From CANLBN01 sp034111645 (GTDB lineage Bacteria; Pseudomonadota; Gammaproteobacteria; Pseudomonadales; Cellvibrionaceae), in contig JAWUWW010000020.1 of NCBI GenBank assembly GCA_034111645.1, positions 6,912 through 70,911 on the forward strand: 64,000 nucleotides of DNA, given 5' to 3'. How positions within the stretch are numbered: the first letter of the stretch is position 1; each line of letters opens with the position of its first letter. Shown piece by piece: positions 36,549 to 45,237 of this stretch. A program made the position numbers and the translations under genes. The notes under the pieces were generated by a model that was given only the letters and a program-made list of their open reading frames with translations, searched no databases and had not been told where the DNA came from.

Positions 36549-37415
36549 AAGAATACCATCAAAAAGAATTAATTATTAAAGTTAAATAATAGACCCAGGA
36601 ACAAAGCATTTGTTCAAAATAAATACTATTTTTAAGGAAATATAGTAATCACAAAAAGCCCTACCTTTGGTGCAACGCTGTTCACTCAAGATAAACACAG
36701 CATAAAAATGTAACATACAGACTTCCTTCTAGTGCTGGATTTTTTATGCCCCTGCACCAAAAACTAGTCTATATTGATACAATCCACCGCTTTTTTGATG
36801 ACTCTACCAATCGCAGAACAATTGCGCTATCAAGTATTTCACCTAAAGGCACTTGTGCGTTAATCATTTTATCTGCAAAATTTTCATTCACACCTAAAAT
36901 CAAACCGCGAAGACGGTTAAAATCTCCTATGACATCCCCATGTTTTCTTCCGGTGTATCTGTGTCTGAAAGGCTTAGTGATACTTGGCCGCTCAGTTCTA
37001 TACAGAAGGGCTGGTTATGACCCTACGAACACCGATACTCCTCAGGTGAATTAAAATTTGGAAAAAGTACTTTAAATGGACTACTGTGTGCATACTCTTC
37101 ACCCTTGGGGCAACAAGGCTGGATAGTGCTACTCAAGAAGCTGATCGAGTAGCGTCTTCTGGGGATGCTGAAACTCATCATCTAAATCTAGGGCCGCTTC
37201 ATATACATCGAACAAGCTATGCGTTCCTAATTAGACATAAATCTAAATAACCTTTGATGCTATAGTGTTTAATGTTTAAATAGTTCAATTTTAATTAAAA
37301 TCAGTGCCCAAATTGGAACTTCACAATTTCAGCGAACTCTTAGAATTGTTGTAATGGTCAATACGTTGATTTTTTAAAAAAAATCTCTCTCCTATCGTTA
37401 AGGAAGTTTCATTTT
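36549..37415. other. Gene-poor region with decayed coding fragments
   Basis: These 867 bases between the divergent ATP-grasp and MFS genes have no intact gene. The minus strand contains a protein-like fragment at 36769-37014 (listed separately) and a shorter one at about 37129-37233 (reading GTHSLFDVYEAALDLDDEF, then QHPQKTLLDQLLE). A 13-base match to the end of the IS3-like element at the right edge is at 37349-37361. Promoters of both flanking genes should lie here. The pattern is that of a former gene region that has been deleted or inactivated. Confidence 0.55.
36769..37014 (-). pseudogene. Protein fragment, unidentified
   Basis: An open stretch of 81 codons on the minus strand bounded by stops. 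It reads like real protein: ALLYRTERPSITKPFRHR, then GRKHGDVIGDFNRLRGLIL, then DKMINAQVPLGEILDSA, ending RWIVSI. There is no plausible start codon near its beginning (the only methionine is at residue 50), so it looks like the remnant of a longer gene that lost its 5' end. The PLGEIL motif recalls chorismate-lyase-like proteins, but the resemblance is too short for a call. A plus-strand frame covers the same bases but has a less protein-like composition. Confidence 0.4.
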
Positions 37416-39059
37416 ATGGAAAAGAATAGCCCAATCGCTCCTTTTAAATCTAAGAGCTTTACTGTGATATGGAGTGCGTCCGTCATATCGACCATAGGAC
37501 TTCGAATACACGAAATCGGTGCGGGTTGGTTAATGACAACCATGACCGATGACCCTTTTATTGTCTCGTTAGTACAAGCTGCAACAACACTACCTTTTTT
37601 TCTTTTTGCCCTGCTAGCGGGAGCCATAGCCGATAACGTCAGTAAAAGTCGAATGTTACTCCTAGTGAATTGTATTATGGCCTTCATTGCCGCTATATTA
37701 GCCGTGCTGGTTTACTTGAACTTAATGACCCCCTACCTCTTGATCTTATTTATCTTTTTAATTGGCTCCTGTTCTGCCTTTACCGCGCCACCAAAGCAGG
37801 CCATTAACCCGTTGTTGGTGCCTAAAGAGGATCTTCAGTCAGCTATTGCGCTGAATAGCATTGGCTTTAATCTGAGCCGCTCAATTGGACCAGCTATCGC
37901 TGGCATATTAATCGTCACTTTAGGCCCGGAGAGCCCCTTCATCATTAATGCCCTGAGCTTTATTGCCATTATTTGGGCTTTTATTTGGTGGTGTCCGATA
38001 AAAGCCAATGAACCTCTTCCAAATGAGCCAATACCCGGTGCGATTAAAGCGGGCTTACGTTATGCACGCTATAGCCCGCCCCTAAGAGCAACACTGTGGC
38101 GTGCGTTTGCTTTTTTCATTCCCGTGAGTGCTTATTGGGCATTATTACCGATTTTTGTGAAAACAGAGATGAATGGTGGGGCTGACTTATTTGGCCTACT
38201 CGTAGGAGCTATTGGCCTAGGCGCAGTGATTGGCGCATTTCTTTCGCCTAAAATTAAAAAGTACTTCAGTTCAGACCAAGTGACATGGATTGCCGCAACA
38301 CTGATTGCGGGCATCTTTCTTTTATCTGCATTTCCTGTCAACAATACGCTACTAACCTACCTTTTTCCCGGTTGGCCAATTGATGAAATACTGGCTGTTA
38401 TCGGTTCTATCGTATTTGGCATGAGCTGGATTTGGACACTGTCGACGTTTAGCGTATCCGCACAAAGTGCTTTGCCCGACTGGGTGAGAGCGCGTGGTTT
38501 AGCGATATACCTGATGGTCTTTTTTGGCTCGATGAGTGTTGGCAGTATTATTTGGGGTGCTGTTGCCAGCCAAATGGGCATTAAAACAGCGCTTATCATC
38601 GCATCAATCACTTTGGCATTAGGTATTATATTGTCCCGAAAACAAAAGCTAAATCTAGGGGAAGCCATCGATTTTGCTCCCTCAGCGCACTGGGCCCAGC
38701 CTAACCTCTTAGCCGAATCAGAGGAGAGCAAAGCATTATTAAATGAACGCTCACCCGTGATGATTGTGATCGAATACAAGATTGAGCCGAATGACGTCGA
38801 AAAGTTCTTATCGCTGATGTGCAAATTAAGTGAGGCCCGTCGACAATACGGAGCATACGGCTGGGAAGTGTTACAGCAATCCGACAAAGCCGACACCTTT
38901 ATAGAATGTTTTTTTGATGTTTCTTGGATTCACCATCTCAGGCATAGAAAGCGCCTAGCAGGAAAAGATTATCAGATTGAGCAGCAAGTCCGGGACCTGC
39001 ACAAGGGCGATACGCCACCGACAATTAAACACTTCCTCGGGCCGCGAAGACTTGCTTAA
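37416..39059 (+). CDS. MFS_3-family (EntS-like) exporter with C-terminal soluble domain
   Basis: A 547-residue major-facilitator exporter. Residues 1-420 contain about eleven or twelve membrane segments starting FTVIWSASVISTIGLRIHEIGAGWLMT, with the A-like motif AGAIADNVSKSRML and SIGPAIAGILIV, characteristic of the MFS_3 (DUF894) group that includes EntS. The final 110 residues (VMIVIEYKIEPNDVEKFLS, ARRQYGAYGWEVLQQ, FFDVSWIHHLRHRKR) form a ferredoxin-like soluble domain common in this subfamily. It is likely to export a small molecule; the substrate is unknown. The ATP-grasp gene is divergent. A decayed region lies on each side, so this may be what is left of a biosynthetic or resistance cassette. 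Confidence 0.88.
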   Translation: MEKNSPIAPFKSKSFTVIWSASVISTIGLRIHEIGAGWLMTTMTDDPFIVSLVQAATTLPFFLFALLAGAIADNVSKSRMLLLVNCIMAFIAAILAVLVYLNLMTPYLLILFIFLIGSCSAFTAPPKQAINPLLVPKEDLQSAIALNSIGFNLSRSIGPAIAGILIVTLGPESPFIINALSFIAIIWAFIWWCPIKANEPLPNEPIPGAIKAGLRYARYSPPLRATLWRAFAFFIPVSAYWALLPIFVKTEMNGGADLFGLLVGAIGLGAVIGAFLSPKIKKYFSSDQVTWIAATLIAGIFLLSAFPVNNTLLTYLFPGWPIDEILAVIGSIVFGMSWIWTLSTFSVSAQSALPDWVRARGLAIYLMVFFGSMSVGSIIWGAVASQMGIKTALIIASITLALGIILSRKQKLNLGEAIDFAPSAHWAQPNLLAESEESKALLNERSPVMIVIEYKIEPNDVEKFLSLMCKLSEARRQYGAYGWEVLQQSDKADTFIECFFDVSWIHHLRHRKRLAGKDYQIEQQVRDLHKGDTPPTIKHFLGPRRLA

Positions 39060-39685
39060 ACGACGGATTTTTAAGTAAATTTAGCCCTATTATTTGTTCC
39101 GTTTTCACAATTTGTTGGGCTTTCAAAGCAACCTTAGTTTGACCGTCGCGTTTATCTGCATGGATAGCGCACGGGTTCAAATTACAAGATTAATTTTACC
39201 ACCACGGCAAGCCCATCGCCGAGCTAAGAATGTCCTATATACACCGAACCATCCACCAGACATTTTTCGGCTGAGCTGAACAAAATAGAATCGATTTTGG
39301 TCTTTTTTATCTTAAGTGTTAGACGCAGGCAGAGAGGGGCTATAAAGAAGTGATTAGAAAGCTTCAAGTTTTTTTCGCAATGAAGTCGATAAATCAGCCA
39401 TCATCATCGACCTCAGCCTTTTGTCAGGCTTACAAGAACGCCCCCGCTTGTTTGTTTTACTTTACGATTCTATTGCTGAATATACCGTTCCTGAATGCTC
39501 AGGCAGAAGTGAACTAAGAGCGGTTAAGCTAAGGGCTAAACCACTTCAACTATTGACAGCCCCAAGGCATGAAATGAAGGTGACAAAACATAGGAGAAGG
39601 AAGAATTAAAAACAAGTTTAACTTAGCGCCATTCAGGTTAGCCCCCTATGTTATTTAAAACATAGGGGTATCATTTTGTATTTAA
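39060..39685. other. Gene-poor region downstream of the MFS gene
   Basis: No gene can be supported in these 626 bases. A 45-codon plus-strand frame at 39380-39517 reads MKSINQPSSSTSAFC and then a hydrophobic segment LFYFTILLLNIPFL ending in NAQAEVN, which looks like a signal peptide cut short by a stop; it may be the remnant of an exported-protein gene. The rest has scattered stops in all frames. A hairpin at 39643-39668 probably terminates the OmpA-like gene. Confidence 0.45.
39643..39668 (-). terminator. Hairpin terminator, probably for the OmpA-like lipoprotein gene
   Basis: A perfect 10-base-pair stem CCCCTATGTT / AACATAGGGG with a 6-base loop lies 18-43 bases beyond the stop of the minus-strand OmpA-like gene. 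The T-run is poor on the minus strand and better on the plus strand (tatcattttgtattt), so it may serve both directions. Confidence 0.6.
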
Positions 39686-40333
39686 TTAAACACTAGGCTC
39701 AATTAATAACTCAACTCGACGATTTTCTGCACGACCGGAAGACGAGTCATTACTTGCAATGGGTCGACTTTCACCATAGCCGACTACAAATAAACGGCTA
39801 GAAGGAACATTACGGCTTCTCAAGTAGTCTGCAACACTGTTTGCGCGAGTCACTGATAATGATTGATTATAATCTGCAGCACCCGAAGAATCAGTGTGCC
39901 CTGCTACTTGTAGTCTAGTTTCATCAAATTCATTCAAAACTCTAACAACTGAATTTAATGTTGCGTAAATAGACGTATTTAAAGTCGATTTATTAACCGC
40001 AAAAGTAATACTATTTGGCATAACTAAGCGGATATTATTGCCGTCACGTACGACCTGAACACCGCTATTGACTAATTCTTGGCGCAATTTTGCCTCTTGC
40101 TGGTCCATATAAGCACCCACACCTAGGCCTACAAGTCCACAAGCTGCTGCCGCTTGTCCCGCGCGCTGACTATCCTTGCGTGAGCCAAGCGCACCACAAA
40201 CCACCGCGCCAATTCCACCATAAAGAGCCTTGCGGCTGATTTTACTTTCGCCTGTATAAGCATTTTGTGTTTCACAACCTGCAAGCACAATAACGGCACA
40301 AATGGGCAATAAAATTATTTTTGTTAAATTCAT
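39686..40333 (-). CDS. OmpA-family lipoprotein (YiaD-like) with glycine zipper
   Basis: A 215-residue outer-membrane lipoprotein. The lipobox is LAGC with C20 as the lipidated residue. Residues about 35-75 form a glycine-zipper segment (ALYGGIGAVVCGALGS, AACGLVGLGVGAYM). The C-terminal OmpA domain (about 100-213) has the peptidoglycan-binding pattern VAGHTDSSGAADYNQSLSVTRANSVADYL and GYGESRPIASNDSSSGRAENRRVEL, with D and R that bind diaminopimelate. It anchors the outer membrane to peptidoglycan. It is a single transcription unit with its own terminator. Confidence 0.93.
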   Translation of the reverse strand: MNLTKIILLPICAVIVLAGCETQNAYTGESKISRKALYGGIGAVVCGALGSRKDSQRAGQAAAACGLVGLGVGAYMDQQEAKLRQELVNSGVQVVRDGNNIRLVMPNSITFAVNKSTLNTSIYATLNSVVRVLNEFDETRLQVAGHTDSSGAADYNQSLSVTRANSVADYLRSRNVPSSRLFVVGYGESRPIASNDSSSGRAENRRVELLIEPSV

Positions 40334-40720
40334 ACTTCACCTTTATTAAAAAAAACTATTAACAATATAATAGCTCGTATTGTAAATCTTAATTGGGATA
40401 TTTACATATTAAGATACCATAATGTTTTAAATATTTTTATAAAAACATCACGGCAGTCAAAATATATCTCGTTTTGACGTCAATGAATAACTAACAAAGA
40501 ACGTTCTTACTGCAAATAAAACATTAATCAATAATAATACGACAAACATTAACAGTTACTGAACATAGCTTTATGATTAGTTTTTAAAAATCATGTTTTA
40601 GCAAACGCAAAAAGCTTTATTGACTAAAAAACAGTATCATAGCTATAAAATATGTAAACGAACTAAATGCGACTACCTTTACTCTTCTAAGTTTTGTCTT
40701 TAACTAATTTAAAACAGCCT
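40334..40720. other. Divergent intergenic region OmpA-like / YceI
   Basis: This AT-rich region of 387 bases contains no protein-like frame. It includes a promoter-like pair at 40620-40649 for the YceI gene. Nothing else was identified. Confidence 0.5.
40620..40649 (+). promoter_or_regulatory. Sigma-70-like promoter of the YceI gene
   Basis: TTGACT (40620-40625) and TATAAA (40644-40649) are separated by 18 bases, close to the sigma-70 consensus TTGACA-17-TATAAT. The start codon is 71 bases downstream of the -10 box. Confidence 0.55.
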
Positions 40721-41359
40721 ATGTCATTATCGTATTCATCAACCAAAGCAATCGTTATTAACACTGCTCTCTTCATTAGCGCCTTAACACTTGTTAGCTG
40801 CAAGGCATTGATTACACCTAACTCGACCACTGAATTATATAATTTACCCATGGGTAATTATTCTGTCGATAAAAGTCATACACGCGTATTATTCAAAGTA
40901 GATCATCTTGGTTTATCAACCTATGTTGGCCGATTCAATGACTTTGATGCCACCTTAAGTTTTGATCCTAACAATATTGAAGCCAGTCGCTTAGAGGCAA
41001 CCGTAGACACCCGCAGTTTAGATTTAAATAATGAAAAACTTGAGTATAGGTTAGCTGGCCCAACGTGGCTTAATAGCGAAAATTATCCCGAGGCAGTATT
41101 TACTACAGTATCAGCTAGCCCTATCGACGCAGCTAATATCAAGTTTATTGGCAATTTAACATTAAGAGGCAAAAGTAATCCTGTAGAGATGCTGGTTACA
41201 TTTAATGGTGGCGCCGATAACTTATTGAGTGGACACTACACAATTGGCTTTTCGGCGACAGGAGGCTTCAAACGCTCTGATTTCGGCATAGACAGTTATA
41301 CCTCAATCGTTGGCGATACAATAATGCTTGAGGTATATACTGAATTTCAGAAGAAATAA
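40721..41359 (+). CDS. YceI-family lipoprotein
   Basis: A 212-residue exported lipoprotein with lipobox LVSC (C27). The YceI domain (about 45-212) is a lipocalin-like barrel, seen from YSVDKSHTRVLFKVDHLGLSTYVGRF and ending in FGIDSYTSIVGDTIMLEV. YceI proteins bind isoprenoid-type lipids and often accompany base- or stress-induced genes. I chose ATG 40721 over the TTG at 40694 because it gives a normal signal peptide and is the first ATG. It is monocistronic and divergent from the OmpA-like gene. Confidence 0.88.
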   Translation: MSLSYSSTKAIVINTALFISALTLVSCKALITPNSTTELYNLPMGNYSVDKSHTRVLFKVDHLGLSTYVGRFNDFDATLSFDPNNIEASRLEATVDTRSLDLNNEKLEYRLAGPTWLNSENYPEAVFTTVSASPIDAANIKFIGNLTLRGKSNPVEMLVTFNGGADNLLSGHYTIGFSATGGFKRSDFGIDSYTSIVGDTIMLEVYTEFQKK

Positions 41360-41539
41360 GCATACAGATTTTTCTCATGGTCTGTCGTTAATCTTTTAAT
41401 TATTTTTTTTTCAAAACCATTTATTTTTTTCAAAACAATTAAACTTTTATTTAAAATCTGGCAAGTATTAATTGCCAGCTTTTAAAATCTACACGCGAAA
41501 GTTCTTTTTTTGTGATAGAACCATGCGATCAATAAATAA

Positions 41540-42991
41540 TTAATTAGTTTTAACTTCATCCACTTTTAATATTTTCATACCATTTGTACCACCTTGGATG
41601 GTGTCGAAATCTCCTTTCGTGACAATAACAAGATCACCTGCTTTTACAAAACCTCGCTCCATAAGGTCGGCAATAGCATTCTGAAATGTTACCGATGAAT
41701 CTTTATCGAAGCCATGAAAAGCAATTGACTCAACACCTAAATAAAGTGCTGTTTTTGCCAGTGTTCGACTATGACGCGAGAATGCATAAATAGGCAGCGA
41801 AGAGTTGAAACGTGACATTAATAAAGGGGTAGTACCGGTTTCTGTAAAGGCAATAATCGCAGTGACACCGTCTAGGTGATTTGCCGTATACATGGCGGCC
41901 AAACCAATTGTTTCATCAATGGCTTTGTAGGTTCGACTAATTCGGTTGTCAATTACTCGTCTTAAAGGATAAGACTCTGCTCCACCAATCGCACGTATCA
42001 TCGCTTTTACGGCTTCTAGTGGAAAATTTCCAGCTGCAGTTTCGCCCGATAACATAACGGCATCAGTGCCGTCTAATACCGCATTGGCCACATCAAAAAC
42101 TTCTGCACGAGTCGGTAGCGTACTATTAATCATTGATTCCATCATTTGCGTTGCAGTAATAACGGTACGATTAAGAGATCTTGCACGAGCAATAATATTT
42201 TTTTGTACAGCGACTAATTCTGCATCGCCTATTTCAACACCTAAATCACCCCGAGCCACCATCACTGAATCTGATGCTAAAATTATCTCGTCTAATATAT
42301 CATTGTCGGCAACGGTTTCGGCGCGTTCTATTTTAGCAACCATACCTGCATGACCACCCGCCTCTAACATCAGTGCTCGTGCACGATTAATATCCTCTGC
42401 TGTACGAGGAAATGACACGGCTAAATAATCTACATCTATTTCTGCGGCTAATTTAATATCTTCAAGATCTTTATCGGTAAGCGCGGGGGCCGATAATCCA
42501 CCGCCTTGACGATTAATACCCTTATTATTAGACAGCACACCAGCCACTGTGGCGACGCAATGTATTTTTGCACCTTCAATTGATTCAACTTTTAAAATAA
42601 CACGACCGTCATCAAGTAAAAGTAAATCATCTACATGGCAATCACTTGGAAGTTCTTTATAGTCAATCCCAACTGTCTGCTTATTACCTTTATCGCTTGC
42701 CAGACTAGCATCGAGAATAAACTTGTCATCAACCTCTAATGTCACAGGGCCGTCAGCAAAACGCGCAATACGAATTTTAGGTCCTTGCAAATCTCCTAAT
42801 ACCGCTACGTGACGATTATATTTTTTTGCATACTCACGAACCTGTTGTGCACGCAATTTATGATCCTTAGCGGAACCATGAGAAAAGTTCATTCTAACAA
42901 CGTTAACACCCGCCTTGATCAGCGACTCTAAAACACCGTCTTTATCCGTTGCCGGACCTAAAGTAGCCACTATTTTGGTGCGTCTTTGCAT
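41540..42991 (-). CDS. pyk: Pyruvate kinase
   Basis: This enzyme converts phosphoenolpyruvate and ADP to pyruvate and ATP, ending glycolysis. The 483-residue protein starts RRTKIVATLGPAT and carries NFSHGS, KGDLQGPKIRIARF-like sequence, the metal and potassium ligands in MVARGDLGVEIG, TATQMMESM and SGETAAG, plus the C-terminal allosteric domain. It resembles the PykA type (long form). I chose ATG 42991 (MQRRTKIVAT); an upstream in-frame ATG at 43018 adds nine residues that are not usual in the family. It stands opposite the aminotransferase gene. Confidence 0.95.
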   Translation of the reverse strand: MQRRTKIVATLGPATDKDGVLESLIKAGVNVVRMNFSHGSAKDHKLRAQQVREYAKKYNRHVAVLGDLQGPKIRIARFADGPVTLEVDDKFILDASLASDKGNKQTVGIDYKELPSDCHVDDLLLLDDGRVILKVESIEGAKIHCVATVAGVLSNNKGINRQGGGLSAPALTDKDLEDIKLAAEIDVDYLAVSFPRTAEDINRARALMLEAGGHAGMVAKIERAETVADNDILDEIILASDSVMVARGDLGVEIGDAELVAVQKNIIARARSLNRTVITATQMMESMINSTLPTRAEVFDVANAVLDGTDAVMLSGETAAGNFPLEAVKAMIRAIGGAESYPLRRVIDNRISRTYKAIDETIGLAAMYTANHLDGVTAIIAFTETGTTPLLMSRFNSSLPIYAFSRHSRTLAKTALYLGVESIAFHGFDKDSSVTFQNAIADLMERGFVKAGDLVIVTKGDFDTIQGGTNGMKILKVDEVKTN

Positions 42992-43219
42992 GCCGTTAAT
43001 CTCTGTATAGGTTAGCATTAGTTTTTACTCATCTTTGTTGGTGTCTTTTAAATTGAATTATCAGTTAATTATGACGATTAAAAGACTTGAAGAACATGTA
43101 AACTTATATCTTCAAACTGATTAACACCAACACATTTAAGCTCTATAATAACACGCTTAACTAACTATCTTTTCAGTTAAAACCAACTGAACCATAACTT
43201 TATTTATCTCAACTCTTAA

Positions 43220-44518
43220 GTGGGCATAATTTTGAACTTACAAAACGCATCGCAAGACCAACTTATTCAATGGGAAGCAGATCTTGCCCGAGAATATAAT
43301 GCAATCCAAGAACAAGCCATTAACCTCGATTTAACGAGGGGCAAGCCCTCTAATGAACAGCTAGACCTGTCTAACAATTTAGATGGCATACTCAAACATA
43401 ATTACATGTCTGAGAGTGGCGTTGATACAAGAAATTATGGCGGCATCGACGGCATTATTGAATCTCGTCAATTGGGTGCTGAACTTCTTGATGTAAAATT
43501 AGAAGAGGTATCCGCGCAAGGTAGCAGTAGCCTTACACTTATGTTTTACGCTATGTATATTGCAAAAGAGTTTGGTTTAAGAGGTATCGAGAGTGCTTGG
43601 AAAAATTCTATAAGCAAAGATTCAACACCAACATTTATTTGTCCCGTGCCTGGCTATGATCGTCATTTTACAATTTGTGAGCAGCTCGGCATTAATATGC
43701 TTAGCGTACCAATGACATCCACTGGACCCGATATGGATGTTGTAGAAGCGCTTATCAAAAAAGATGATAGCGTTATAGGTATGTGGTGTGTGCCCAAATA
43801 CTCAAACCCCAGTGGTACTATTTATAGTGATGAAACGGTCAAACGCATTGCCAAACTAGGCCAAACAGCGAATAAAAGTTTTTGTGTGTTTTGGGATAAT
43901 GCCTATGCAGTGCATGATATGAATGGCTTCAAACCACTAGCTAATATCATGGACTATGGTCGCGAGCATGGCACTACAAATAATATAATTCAATTTGCAT
44001 CAACGTCTAAAATATCTCACGCAGGCTCGGGAGTTGCATTTTTTGCATCCTCAGTCGATAACTTAAACGGCATTCGCAAAGTAATGAATTCGTTCTCAAT
44101 TGGACCAGATAAAGTCAACCAATTAAGACATCACCGACTTTTCCCTACTTTCAAAAGTCTTGCTGATCACATGTTGCTGCATGCGGAAATTTTAAAGCCA
44201 CGCTTTGATTGTGTTTTAAGACATCTCGAAAAAAGCTTTAGCGATAATGATCTAGGCGCATGGGAAGCAGTTGATGGTGGATATTTTATTTCTTTCGATA
44301 CAAAACCTCACCTTGCAGCAACAGTTGTTAAGCTCGCAGCAGAAGCAGGCGTAAAATTAACACCAGCCGGTGCAACATTCCCTTACGGAAAAGATCCTGA
44401 AGATCGTAACATTCGTATTGCACCGTCAGTGCCTTCGATGGAGCAAGTCGATCAAGCTATGCAAGTATTTACTTTGTGTGTAAAACTTGCGTCAGTTAGA
44501 CAAAAACTGGAACAATAA
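43220..44518 (+). CDS. Class I/II aminotransferase (PF12897 group)
   Basis: A PLP-dependent transaminase of 432 residues. INLDLTRGKPSNEQLDLSN at 34-52 is the specific N-terminal signature of the group of putative aspartate-like aminotransferases (PF12897). Other motifs are WCVPKYSNPSGTIYSDE at 189-205, FWDNAYAVHD at 224-233, and the PLP lysine K264 in FASTSKISHAGSG. The substrates are not known. The start is uncertain: GTG 43220 is used here, but TTG 43232 (NLQNASQDQ) has a better purine-rich site upstream. A strong inverted repeat follows the stop. Confidence 0.9.
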   Translation: MGIILNLQNASQDQLIQWEADLAREYNAIQEQAINLDLTRGKPSNEQLDLSNNLDGILKHNYMSESGVDTRNYGGIDGIIESRQLGAELLDVKLEEVSAQGSSSLTLMFYAMYIAKEFGLRGIESAWKNSISKDSTPTFICPVPGYDRHFTICEQLGINMLSVPMTSTGPDMDVVEALIKKDDSVIGMWCVPKYSNPSGTIYSDETVKRIAKLGQTANKSFCVFWDNAYAVHDMNGFKPLANIMDYGREHGTTNNIIQFASTSKISHAGSGVAFFASSVDNLNGIRKVMNSFSIGPDKVNQLRHHRLFPTFKSLADHMLLHAEILKPRFDCVLRHLEKSFSDNDLGAWEAVDGGYFISFDTKPHLAATVVKLAAEAGVKLTPAGATFPYGKDPEDRNIRIAPSVPSMEQVDQAMQVFTLCVKLASVRQKLEQ

Positions 44519-44535
44519 ATACCTTCCGAACTACC

Positions 44536-44580
44536 CTCAACTACTTAGCTGTTAAATAACTAAGTAGTTGAGTTACTTGT
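44536..44580 (+). terminator. Strong inverted repeat after the aminotransferase gene
   Basis: A perfect 13-base-pair inverted repeat CTCAACTACTTAG / CTAAGTAGTTGAG (44536-44548 and 44560-44572) has an 11-base loop and is followed by ttacttgtttt. The T-rich tail is weak for a rho-independent terminator, but its position 17 bases after the stop supports termination. It could also attenuate readthrough to the LysE-like gene 35 bases further on. Confidence 0.65.
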
Positions 44581-44607
44581 TTTAGCTACTAATTAGCTGC
44601 TAAAAAT

Positions 44608-45237
44608 ATGACTCTAGAAGCATCATTATTACTCGCATCCACAATTTTTATTCTTGGTGTAATTCCTGGTCCAGGCGTTTTACTCGTTGTCTCGCGTGCA
44701 CTTAGTGGGGGATTATTTGCAAGTCTATGGACTATTTTTGGCCTTCTTACTGCCGATCTTATTTTTTTATTTATCGTTGTCTATGGCTTGCAAGCAATCG
44801 CAATTGTTCTTGACCCTGCTATCCTTTTTATACAAATCATAGGCGCCGTCTATTTGATTTGGCTAGGGATCTCGCTTTGGAAAAGTCCAACTATTATCTT
44901 AAGCACTAACAAAAATATATCCCCAAGATCACAATCATTTTATGCTCTATGGTTAACTGGATTAATCATCACCCTAAGCAATCCAAAAGCTATTTTATTT
45001 TATGTCAGTTTCCTACCATCAATAATTGAAATTACAACTTTGACCTCTATAGATATTATGGTTATGGGTTTAATTATTTGTATCACCATTGGCGGCATCA
45101 TGTTTTTTTATGCGTTGACTGCGATAAAAGCCAAAAATAAATTTGCTCCATCAACCAATAAAAAGATAACTCAACGTATTGCTGGCAGCATGATCATTGC
45201 GACAGGAATATTTATTTTAAGTCGTGTTTATCTTTAA
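44608..45237 (+). CDS. LysE/RhtB-family amino acid exporter
   Basis: A 209-residue membrane protein with six segments and the LysE signature GVIPGPGVLLVVSRALSGG at 17-35, with a further SNPKAILFYVSFLPS motif at about 123-137. The family exports amino acids such as lysine, homoserine or threonine. It follows an aminotransferase after a hairpin but the substrate is not known. It overlaps the convergent EamA gene by 21 bases at the 3' end. Confidence 0.88.
   Translation: MTLEASLLLASTIFILGVIPGPGVLLVVSRALSGGLFASLWTIFGLLTADLIFLFIVVYGLQAIAIVLDPAILFIQIIGAVYLIWLGISLWKSPTIILSTNKNISPRSQSFYALWLTGLIITLSNPKAILFYVSFLPSIIEITTLTSIDIMVMGLIICITIGGIMFFYALTAIKAKNKFAPSTNKKITQRIAGSMIIATGIFILSRVYL

Noticed and set aside
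36746..37054. Plus-strand open frame of 102 codons in the ATP-grasp/MFS gap
   Set aside because: Its composition is unlike a protein; the minus strand of the same bases reads as much more protein-like, so this is probably its shadow.
39094..39279. Open frame of 61 codons after the MFS gene
   Set aside because: No ribosome-binding site, no recognisable motif and an Arg/Pro-rich composition typical of chance frames.
39421..39609. Open frame of 62 codons before the OmpA-like gene
   Set aside because: No ribosome-binding site or motif; it overlaps another frame with signal-peptide-like sequence, and neither is supported.
41458..41478. CTGGCA/TGCCAG hairpin between yceI and pyk
   Set aside because: The stem is only six base pairs and the T-run is weak on both strands, so it was not listed as a terminator.
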